Shown here piece after piece: positions 1-4,711 of a DNA stretch of 16,652 bases. The first letter of the stretch is position 1; the number at the start of each line of letters is the position of its first letter. A model generated the notes under the pieces. It was not told the DNA's origin, searched no databases, and worked only from the letters and a program-made list of their open reading frames with translations. The stretch comes from a bacterium. Its GTDB lineage: Bacteria > SZUA-79 > Acidulodesulfobacterales > Acidulodesulfobacteraceae. The DNA is taken from contig JAJYHI010000113.1 of the NCBI GenBank assembly GCA_021784835.1, positions 1 through 16,652 on the forward strand, written 5' to 3'. The translations under genes and the position numbers were made by a program.

Positions 1-150
1 TCCGGCAACAAAGAACTTGCCCAAAAATTAAACGAACTTGAGAAGAAATATGAAAAACACGATAAAGATATAAAAGCTATAATAGATGCTATAAGGCAGT
101 TGATGACCTCTCCGGAAAAAACAAAAAGAAAAATAGGTTTTATAAAATAA
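1..150 (+). CDS. ORF6N-domain protein, C-terminal end (partial)
   Basis: The frame is open from the first base and closes with TAA at 148-150, giving 49 C-terminal residues. They read as a charged helix (KELAQKLNELEKKYEKHD) followed by AIIDAIRQLMTSPEKTKRK and IGFIK. This matches the C-terminal signature I know from ORF6N/KilA-N-type proteins, which end in a coiled helix, an AIRQLM stretch, then PPEKPKRKIGF. These proteins are phage- or mobile-element-derived DNA-binding factors, common in prophages and genomic islands. The ORF6N DNA-binding domain itself lies outside the window, so the call rests on the tail alone. The position fits an accessory region: the tRNA fragment at 632-676 is about 480 bases downstream. 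No function beyond likely DNA binding or regulation can be given. Confidence 0.8.
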   Translation, partial: SGNKELAQKLNELEKKYEKHDKDIKAIIDAIRQLMTSPEKTKRKIGFIK

Positions 151-177
151 AAAATGTAGTTTAATTATTTGACATAA

Positions 178-264
178 ATAAGACGGCAAGACTGCGGTAA
201 GACAAAAATATAAAGGATTTTCAAGGCTTGTCTAACCGTCTTATCCTGTCTTATCTATTTTTTT
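178..264. terminator. Compound inverted repeat between convergent genes, probable terminator
   Basis: ATAAGAC (178-184) pairs with GTCTTAT (238-244). Inside it GGTAAGACAA (196-205) pairs with TTGTCTAACC (228-237) with one mismatch. GTCTTAT recurs at 248-254, so the right arm is a 10-bp-period direct repeat. A T-rich run (258-264) follows on the plus strand. The element starts 28 bases after the ORF6N-type stop and abuts the stop codon of the minus-strand ORF at 255-410, as expected for a shared terminator between convergent genes. The large loop and bulge make an intrinsic terminator uncertain. Confidence 0.4.
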
Positions 265-410
265 AAATTTATAAATAAATTATTTTTTATATTTTTTAAA
301 GCAAATTTAACTAAGTTGCCGATAAACCTGCCTATAAAAAATGAACCTATAAAAACTATAGCTAAAATAAGTATATCGTATATGAAGATAAAATTAATAT
401 GATTAAACAT
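255..410 (-). CDS. Small single-pass membrane protein, 51 aa, unknown function
   Basis: The minus-strand ORF runs from ATG (408-410) to TAG (255-257). Residues about 5-35 are strongly hydrophobic (FIFIYDILILAIVFIGSFFI), followed by GRFIGN, a lysine-rich amphipathic stretch and the end LKK. This is a plausible single-pass helix with a basic cytoplasmic tail. A GGAGG on the minus strand (421-425) lies 10 bases ahead of the ATG and a weaker AAGGG lies closer, which supports real translation. The gene converges on the ORF6N-type gene, with the inverted repeat at 178-254 between them. I do not recognise a family. Small hydrophobic proteins in islands may be toxins, holins or accessory subunits, and nothing here decides among these. 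An AT-rich chance ORF is possible, but the ribosome site and terminator placement argue against it. Confidence 0.5.
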   Translation of the reverse strand: MFNHINFIFIYDILILAIVFIGSFFIGRFIGNLVKFALKNIKNNLFINLKK

Positions 411-492
411 AAGCCCTTAACCTCCGCTTAATTATTTTTTATTTTTTTTTTAAAGCCTTTTTTAAAAAAATTTATAAAATTTTTAAAAAAAA

Positions 493-510
493 CTGTCACA
501 CGACTGTCAC
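493..510 (+). promoter_or_regulatory. Pho-box-like direct repeat
   Basis: CTGTCAC-ACGA-CTGTCAC: two identical 7-mers with an 11-bp period, each fitting the CTGTCAY half-site of the PhoB box (two half-sites separated by 4 bp). A TATAGAAT (527-534) lies downstream, but at 16 bp it is further away than the usual spacing of about 10-11 bp. No intact gene follows on the plus strand before the tRNA fragment, so any target gene seems to have been lost or displaced. Other OmpR-family regulators also bind 11-bp-period direct repeats. Confidence 0.4.
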
Positions 511-631
511 ACAAAATATCCGAATGTATAGAATATATGGAAAATATCGCAATATATATAAAGCCGTCAAAGCGTTAATAAATCTATAAGTGAAGGTAGA
601 AAGCCCATCTCGTTAATTTTAATGTTTTTCT

Positions 632-676
632 TTGACACGGTAGGGGTCGGCGGTTCGAGACCGCCCGTGCCTACCA
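632..676 (+). pseudogene. 3' half of tRNA-Val(GAC), probable attachment-site scar
   Basis: The sequence folds as the 3' half of a tRNA. It has an anticodon loop TTGACAC (632-638, anticodon GAC), the 3' anticodon strand GGTAG (639-643), variable loop GGGTC (644-648), and T-stem GGCGG/CCGCC (649-653/661-665) around loop TTCGAGA. The acceptor 3' strand CGTGCCT (666-672), discriminator A and encoded CCA (674-676) follow. The bases before the loop (627-631, TTTCT) cannot pair with GGTAG, and there is no D-arm or 5' acceptor strand (AGGCACG expected) upstream. The break falls at the anticodon loop, a favoured crossover site for tyrosine integrases. The scar orientation predicts that the element lies to the left, with the restored tRNA beyond the window. 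Confidence 0.75.
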
Positions 677-1056
677 GTAAAAACCGCAGTAAATATGGCA
701 TTTAAGCGATATACTAAATTGACATATTTTCTTGATTTAAATAAAATTTACGTAAATTTATCGAATTTTGGATACAAAAACGCATACAGTTTTTAGGTAA
801 AATAATATGAAAATATACCAGCGCGGACAGACAGGCTTACTGGTGCTAGTTTAGGCTTGACAATAAGCATTATCAATACTCCTACTCCTGTAAAACCAAA
901 GATAAAGAAGGTGTCCGAGAGATAGCTTAGGCTGTTCATTAGATATAGTCCGAAACAGATTTAATTTGCCGATTAAAAACAAAAATCAGCGATTATTCGC
1001 AGAAACCTTTCAAGAGTATTTAAAGAGCCTTAATAATTCAAATGGGACTATAGCGA
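677..1056. other. Eroded spacer without an intact gene
   Basis: These 380 bases carry no complete gene with a ribosome site. Short coding-like fragments occur on both strands. On plus, a short frame at 807-854 begins MKIYQRGQTG, reminiscent of phage-integrase N termini. An open stretch ending at TAG 1092-1094 contains FAETFQEYLKSLNN (996-1037). On minus, 793-939 encodes a hydrophobic transporter-like segment. All are interrupted by stops, as expected for decayed accessory DNA. Which strand was originally coding cannot be settled by eye. Confidence 0.4.
793..939 (-). pseudogene. Possible remnant of a transporter C terminus
   Basis: From ATG at 937-939 to TAA at 793-795 the minus strand reads 48 residues, with a convincing membrane helix (FFIFGFTGVGVLIMLIVKPK) ending in KPKLAP. 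Four further in-frame codons upstream give GLYL before a stop is met. The pattern of a helix followed by a short basic exit resembles the last transmembrane segment of MFS/POT-type transporters. There is no ribosome site, and upstream frames are broken by stops, so this is at best a relic. It competes with weak coding-like fragments on the opposite strand, and hydrophobic chance ORFs are common in AT-rich DNA. Confidence 0.22.
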
Positions 1057-1220
1057 TTAGATTTTTAAATCCTTTATCTTGGGTTCTTCAATAGGTTTTA
1101 AAAGTATATTGCTCCCGTCCTGAAGTATAATCAGTTTGGAATTCGGCTTTAAGTTTAGGGCTTTCCGATTTTATTCAGTATGACCACCTGTCCTTTAACG
1201 GACAAGCTTGTAGTTTCCAT
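1057..1220 (-). pseudogene. AbrB/MazE-type antitoxin gene, frameshifted
   Basis: Minus-strand ATG at 1218-1220 follows a good GGAGG. It starts METTSLSVKGQVVI, the swapped-hairpin AbrB/SpoVT motif of MazE/VapB/AbrB-type regulators. The frame hits a TAA after NKIGKP. In the next frame the protein resumes as LNLKPNSKLIILQDGSNILL and then KPIEEPKIKDLKI, with TAA at 1057-1059. That is the normal second half of the domain. Adding one base near the GGAAAGCCC run (giving IRKALNLKP) restores a 54-residue protein, a usual length for the family. The 164-base span is one short of a multiple of three, consistent with a single deletion. No toxin gene (PIN or MazF) is visible on either side, so this is an orphan, inactivated antitoxin or AbrB-like regulator. 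Confidence 0.75.
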
Positions 1221-1654
1221 AATAATAAACCTCCAAAATAAGTAAGTATTTCTTACTTTTATTATAAAGGTAATTAATTAAAAAAATAAGTTAGATTTTT
1301 GTAAAATTAAAAAATCTGGAAAAAATCCGGAATTTAAAACCCGTCCGATAGGAATATAATAATAAATCCTTAAATGCTGATACATTAAAGAAGGTTCGCT
1401 TTGTCCGAACAAAGATACCACTTTAAAAGCCCTCAGCAAAATCGGGAATGTTATAGAAACCGGTTAAGCTTTACCTGCGGTCAGTGCTCTCGCTGGTCGC
1501 ATATTTCTTTTTTTCTCCGCGGTCATATGATATACTTATATTATCAATTAATATTATATGATTGCTGGATTGAAAAATAGTAAGCTTTTTTATTTTATAT
1601 TATAAAATTTTATTTTATCTTTACCGGATATAACCGGATGCCTTAAGGTTCTTT
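1221..1654. other. 434-base spacer upstream of the cytochrome gene
   Basis: No intact gene is seen. A start-less open stretch ends at TAA 1465-1467 and reads EGSLCPNKDTTLKALSKIGN plus VIETG (from about 1390). It could be a gene relic, but I do not recognise it. A small perfect hairpin CTTTGT-CCGA-ACAAAG lies within it. The direct repeat ACCGGAT (1623-1629 and 1633-1639, 10-bp period) sits just ahead of the cytochrome ribosome site. No clean sigma-70 promoter could be assigned; the AT-rich run at 1570-1610 has only weak candidates. Confidence 0.4.
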
Positions 1655-2125
1655 ATGAGTAGAAAATATTTTTACAACAAGAAACCGGCAATAGTTTCAA
1701 TACTATTAATACTATTATTAGTTATTGCGGTGATTTATCTGATTGCGGGCATGATGACGGGCGGGGGATTTGTCGGCGGAGGCATGATGGGAAACGGTAT
1801 GATGGGCGGAGGATTTAGCGGCAGAAGCGGAGCGTATTACGGTTCAGGTCCAAAAGGATATAAATTATTTAGAGCCGACGGATGTATCAGGTGTCATACA
1901 ATTAACGGCTACGGCGGTACCATAGGGCCGGATCTTTCCCATATAGGTTCAAAAAGAAGTTTTTCGTGGATTGCTGCCCAGATAGCTTATCCGTCTGCGC
2001 ATTTTAAACGCGGCTCCATGGTTACGATTAGCGGTAAAACTTATCCGGCAATAATGCCAAATTACGAACATATGCCCAAATCGCAGGTCATAACCATTTC
2101 AAAATATCTCGAATCGCTTAAATAA
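1655..2125 (+). CDS. Membrane-anchored monohaem cytochrome c
   Basis: This 156-residue protein has an uncleaved-looking membrane helix (about residues 12-32, IVSILLILLLVIAVIYLIAG). A low-complexity Gly/Met-rich linker follows (about 32-58, with repeated GGMM/GNGMMGGG). The C-terminal cytochrome c domain (about 68-156) has haem site CIRCH (C77, C80, H81), GPDLSHIG after it, and AIMPNYEHM with M134 as the likely axial Met. The helix orients the haem domain to the periplasm, where it would carry electrons for a respiratory chain. The start follows AAGG (1645-1648) at 6-base spacing. It stands alone, so its redox partner is unknown. The Met-rich linker may bind copper, by analogy with Met-rich motifs in copper proteins, or may be only a flexible spacer. 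The family call is firm; the partner and the role of the linker are inference. Confidence 0.9.
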   Translation: MSRKYFYNKKPAIVSILLILLLVIAVIYLIAGMMTGGGFVGGGMMGNGMMGGGFSGRSGAYYGSGPKGYKLFRADGCIRCHTINGYGGTIGPDLSHIGSKRSFSWIAAQIAYPSAHFKRGSMVTISGKTYPAIMPNYEHMPKSQVITISKYLESLK

Positions 2126-2196
2126 TTAAAATTTATGTTCACGCTCAAAAAGTTATCACCTGACCGCCAGTTTTTAGAAGACAAAATCGTTATCGT

Positions 2197-2242
2197 TAAG
2201 CTTATTATTTAAGCGATGGCTTAATATTAAGCCATAAGCTTA
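2197..2242. repeat. Perfect palindrome with paired outer arms
   Basis: GGCTTAATATTAAGCC (2218-2233) is a perfect 16-bp palindrome. It is directly followed by ATAAGCTTA (2234-2242), the complement of TAAGCTTAT (2197-2205), which lies 12 bases before it. The structure lies about 75 bases after the cytochrome stop. It could act as a transcript end or a protein-binding site. There is no T-run, so an intrinsic terminator is not clear. Confidence 0.5.
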
Positions 2243-2359
2243 CCTGATATCTTGAAATGCCTATATATCTTATTCTTTTTTCTTTGTTTCAATGTTAAAA
2301 CTTTTTTTTCGTATTGAGTTTTCGACGTCCGAAAATTTTAGCTCCGTTATTTCAAGAAC

Positions 2360-2388
2360 TTGACAAACTTTTTTTTATATATTAAAAT
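2360..2388 (+). promoter_or_regulatory. Sigma-70 type promoter
   Basis: TTGACA (2360-2365), a 17-base spacer, then TAAAAT (2383-2388). The -35 is perfect and the -10 has one mismatch. Predicted start is near 2395, so the transcript would begin just before the hairpin at 2403-2440 and reach the transporter start after about 235 bases of leader. ACCAGTCGGT next to the -10 is a partly symmetric candidate operator. Confidence 0.6.
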
Positions 2389-2402
2389 ACAGACCAGTCG
2401 GT

Positions 2403-2440
2403 ATCTTAAATATTGAATTTAAAATTTCAATATTTAAGAT
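2403..2440. repeat. 15-bp perfect inverted repeat (hairpin)
   Basis: ATCTTAAATATTGAA (2403-2417) and TTCAATATTTAAGAT (2426-2440) are exact reverse complements around an 8-base loop. It lies at about +8 of the promoter at 2360-2388. It could stabilise the 5' end of the leader, end a short RNA, or serve as a dimeric repressor site. No T-run follows directly. Confidence 0.6.
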
Positions 2441-2630
2441 TAATTGAAATTTATAAAAAATATGATAATGAAATTATTTTTTTATAAATTTATATTTATA
2501 TTAAAATTTATTTGGGTTAAAACCTCAATCCCCGCATAGTCATTCCTGTGAAAGTGGCAATTCAGATAAAAAATTTCTGACGGTGAGTTAAGGCATATTA
2601 AAAGTATGCTTATAGCTAACTAAAATTTTT

Positions 2631-3587
2631 ATGAATAAATCAAATAAATTAAAATATATATGGATTGCTTTACTGACCTTTTTCACAATTTTTGGATTTG
2701 CGGTAAACTCTTTACTTGCAAGAGTTGCTCTCCAGAATAATATAATAAGTCCATTATGTTATAGCTTGCTGCGTCTTGGAAGCGGAGCGTTAATACTTTT
2801 TCTAATAATTTCTTATAAAAAAATTAAACTTCCAAAACCAAATTATTTATCCGCATTTGCATTATTTATATACGCATTTTGTTTTTCAATCGGCTACATT
2901 GAAGTAAGTGTTGCTGTGGGAGCGCTTTTGGTATTTTCCGCAGTTCAATTCACCATAATAGGGGATGCAATATTAATTCACAAAGAAAAGCTTTTTTTGT
3001 TTCAATGGTTAGGCGTCTTGCTTTCAATGGGTGGCTTTGTTCTGCTTGTATATAAAGGCTTGTCTGTTCCCAAAAATTTTATTGGGTATTTTGGTGCCGT
3101 TATGATGATTATTTCTGGAATAGGCTGGGGAATTTATACATTAAAAGGTAAATTTGAAAAACAATATTTGTTAAGAACCGCATCAAATTTCATCTATTCT
3201 TTAATTTATTTTATTCCTTTAATAATAATATTTGCGTTCTTTAAAAATGAATTTGTTGATGGGCAATATATTAATGCGCCTTATATTTATTTAAAACCGA
3301 TAATTTTAGGCGTCTTATCCGGAGCAATATTTTCAGCGCTTTTTTATATGTTATGGTATAAGGTAGTAACAAAATTATCCCGTGTTTTATCATCGTCCGT
3401 TCAATTATTAACGCCTGCGATAGCGGCAGTTTTAGGCATAATATTTTTAAATGAAAAAATATCGTTAAATTTTTTTATTTCGGCTATTTTAATATTAGGC
3501 GGCATTATATTTGTAATACTTAAAGAAAAAAAAGCGGAAGTAAAAGAAGAGACCATTGAAGATTTAGAAGAAACATTCGATAAATAA
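2631..3587 (+). CDS. DMT-superfamily EamA-type transporter
   Basis: A 318-residue integral membrane protein with about ten hydrophobic helices in two similar halves (about 10-140 and 150-295), the EamA/RhaT-like drug/metabolite transporter layout and a normal length. The first half has the family pattern ISPLCYSLLRLGSGALILFL. The second ends LLTPAIAAVLGIIFLNEKIS, the typical P-x-x-A-x-x-LG-x-x-x-LNE signature of the C-terminal EamA repeat. A charged tail (about 297-318, KEKKAEVKEETIEDLEET) is cytoplasmic. Substrate cannot be read; family members export amino acids, nucleosides or other metabolites. No clear Shine-Dalgarno precedes the ATG, which suggests weak or structure-controlled translation: a hairpin ends 10 bases upstream. 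It appears monocistronic, driven perhaps from the promoter at 2360-2388. Confidence 0.88.
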   Translation: MNKSNKLKYIWIALLTFFTIFGFAVNSLLARVALQNNIISPLCYSLLRLGSGALILFLIISYKKIKLPKPNYLSAFALFIYAFCFSIGYIEVSVAVGALLVFSAVQFTIIGDAILIHKEKLFLFQWLGVLLSMGGFVLLVYKGLSVPKNFIGYFGAVMMIISGIGWGIYTLKGKFEKQYLLRTASNFIYSLIYFIPLIIIFAFFKNEFVDGQYINAPYIYLKPIILGVLSGAIFSALFYMLWYKVVTKLSRVLSSSVQLLTPAIAAVLGIIFLNEKISLNFFISAILILGGIIFVILKEKKAEVKEETIEDLEETFDK

Positions 3588-3647
3588 ACAAATAATAAAA
3601 GACGATATATTAGCCCTTTAATTCTACTTCGCCAGTTTTATCAAAAA

Positions 3648-3689
3648 TTATGCCAAATTGGCATAAATATTTATGCCAAATTGGCATAA
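3648..3689. promoter_or_regulatory. Two identical 19-bp dyads, probable enhancer-binding-protein sites
   Basis: TTATGCCAAATTGGCATAA occurs twice, at 3648-3666 and 3671-3689. Each is a perfect dyad around one central base (TTATGCCAA / TTGGCATAA), and their centres are 23 bp apart, about two helical turns. They lie roughly 110-130 bp upstream of the predicted start of the sigma-54 promoter at 3763-3777. This is the usual place for upstream activating sequences of bacterial enhancer-binding proteins. The regulator gene is not in the window. Confidence 0.7.
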
Positions 3690-3762
3690 AATTAATTTAA
3701 ACTTTTAAAAGGATAATTTTAAAAATTTAATTAATTCATTATCTTAATCTTAACTTTCAAAA

Positions 3763-3777
3763 TGGCACATTTATTGC
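3763..3777 (+). promoter_or_regulatory. Sigma-54 (RpoN) promoter for the dsrE-tusA-sqr operon
   Basis: TGGCAC (3763-3768), five bases, TTGC (3774-3777). The GG and GC dinucleotides are separated by exactly 10 bases, matching the -24/-12 consensus TGGCAC-N5-TTGC without mismatch. Predicted start is near 3788, about 100 bases before the dsrE-like ATG. Together with the tandem dyads upstream, it implies activator-dependent control. Confidence 0.8.
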
Positions 3778-3886
3778 AATATTTTTAATAAAAGTATACC
3801 AAAAATATATAAATATACTAAGTTATGCAATATAAAATTATTCAATATAAAAATATATTAAAACATAACAATAAGGAGAGTGAATT

Positions 3887-4279
3887 ATGTCTGACAAATT
3901 AGCGATTATTATCGCATCCGAAGAGTATGAAAAATCACACGTGGCTTCAATGATCGCGTCTGTTGCAGCGGTTTCCGGGGTCGAGGTTTCTATTTTCGTA
4001 ACTATGAATGCGGTTTACAATTTTTTAAAAGAAACGGTGGAAAAGAAAAATTTTACCGGCGGAAAACTTTACGAACAGATAAAAGAAAAAAAAGCATCCA
4101 TGTTTTACGAACTGTTTGATCAGGCAAAAATGTTGGGCGGTCTTAAAATTTATGTCTGCTCAATGGTAATGGATATTCTTAAAATCGAAAAAGAAGATTT
4201 ATTAGACATAGTAGACGATCATTTAGGTCTTGCGGCATTTTTAGGGATTATGGAAGGCGCCGAAACGATAACTTTTTAA
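3887..4279 (+). CDS. DsrE-family sulfur-carrier protein
   Basis: A 130-residue soluble protein of the DsrE/DsrF-like fold (COG2210 type). The N-terminal Rossmann-like strand is KLAIIIASEEYEKSHVASMI, then GVEVSIFVTM. YVCSMVMDILKIEKEDLLD holds C91, the position of the conserved active Cys in this family. The end GLAAFLGIMEGAETITF is typical (usual pattern: a C-x-x-S-M-D-hydrophobic motif, then an A-x-F-L segment). By family knowledge such proteins bind persulfide or trisulfide sulfur on that cysteine and exchange it with TusA. AGGAG lies 9 bases before the ATG. It is first in a four-gene unit under the sigma-54 promoter at 3763-3777, and tusA follows after 93 bases. Carrier activity is inferred from family and context. 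Confidence 0.88.
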   Translation: MSDKLAIIIASEEYEKSHVASMIASVAAVSGVEVSIFVTMNAVYNFLKETVEKKNFTGGKLYEQIKEKKASMFYELFDQAKMLGGLKIYVCSMVMDILKIEKEDLLDIVDDHLGLAAFLGIMEGAETITF

Positions 4280-4372
4280 AGATAAACGACAAAAGTTTTT
4301 AAATATTCAATTTAAATGATTCTAAATTTGATTCATAAAATAATTTAAAAATATTTAAGGAGGTATTTAGTA

Positions 4373-4633
4373 ATGACAGAAGAAGAATTGAAACAGATTA
4401 AACCTACGGTTACGGTAGATGCAAGGGGAACATATTGCCCCGGTCCTCTTATGGAGTTGATAAAAGAAGTTAGGCAGCAGCCGGTAGGTTCGGTAATAGA
4501 ACTGATTTCCGGAGATGCCGGAAGCGCAAAAGACGTTCCCGAATGGCTAAATAAAGTAAAACAGGAATTTCTTGGAGTTATTCCCGGTGATGGTTATTGG
4601 CGCATTTTTTCTAAAAAAGTTAAAGATATGTAA
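4373..4633 (+). CDS. tusA: TusA-family sulfur-carrier protein
   Basis: 86 residues with the TusA/SirA signature: VDARGTYCPGPLMELIKEV carries the CPxP motif (C22-P23-G24-P25), followed by VGSVIELISGDAGSAKDVPE and the C-terminal strand PGDGYWRIFSKK. Cys22 is the expected persulfide-carrying residue. The length is normal. A strong AAGGAGG precedes the ATG. TusA relays sulfane sulfur between sulfurtransferases, DsrE proteins and oxidation or biosynthesis complexes in the cytoplasm. Encoded between a DsrE-like protein and an SQR-like flavoprotein, this copy is more likely part of energy-yielding sulfur transfer than the tRNA-thiolation copy. That assignment is inference from context. Confidence 0.92.
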   Translation: MTEEELKQIKPTVTVDARGTYCPGPLMELIKEVRQQPVGSVIELISGDAGSAKDVPEWLNKVKQEFLGVIPGDGYWRIFSKKVKDM

Positions 4634-4711
4634 AAATTAAAAATATTTTGTTTGCGTTAAATTTAAATTAATTAAATTAATTTTTAAATTTTAATTTTTA
4701 AGGAGGCAGTT

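Larger units (their letters stand above)
2126..2630. other. 505-base spacer rich in inverted repeats
   Basis: No gene is seen. From left to right it holds a palindrome with outer arms (2197-2242), a sigma-70 promoter (2360-2388), a 15-bp perfect hairpin (2403-2440) and a 14-bp AT-only inverted repeat AAATTTATAAAAAA (2447-2460) with its complement (2478-2491). A degenerate copy of a dispersed GTCATTCCYG-type repeat follows (about 2539-2565). A bulged hairpin (TAAGGCATA 2589-2597 with TATGCTTA 2605-2612, extended by AGTTA/TAACT) ends 10 bases before the transporter start. Confidence 0.6.

Noticed and set aside
1258..1386. Minus-strand ATG frame beginning MYQHLRIYYYIP
   Set aside because: It is short (about 35 codons), with no Shine-Dalgarno and biased AT-rich composition; a chance frame is likely.
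1384..1467. Start-less open stretch considered as a gene
   Set aside because: It is 27 codons with no start codon or ribosome site and no family I recognise. It is mentioned only in the spacer description.
3648..3689. Tandem dyads considered as a CRISPR-like or transposon-end repeat
   Set aside because: There are only two units with a 4-base gap and no cas or transposase genes. Position relative to the sigma-54 promoter explains them better as operators.
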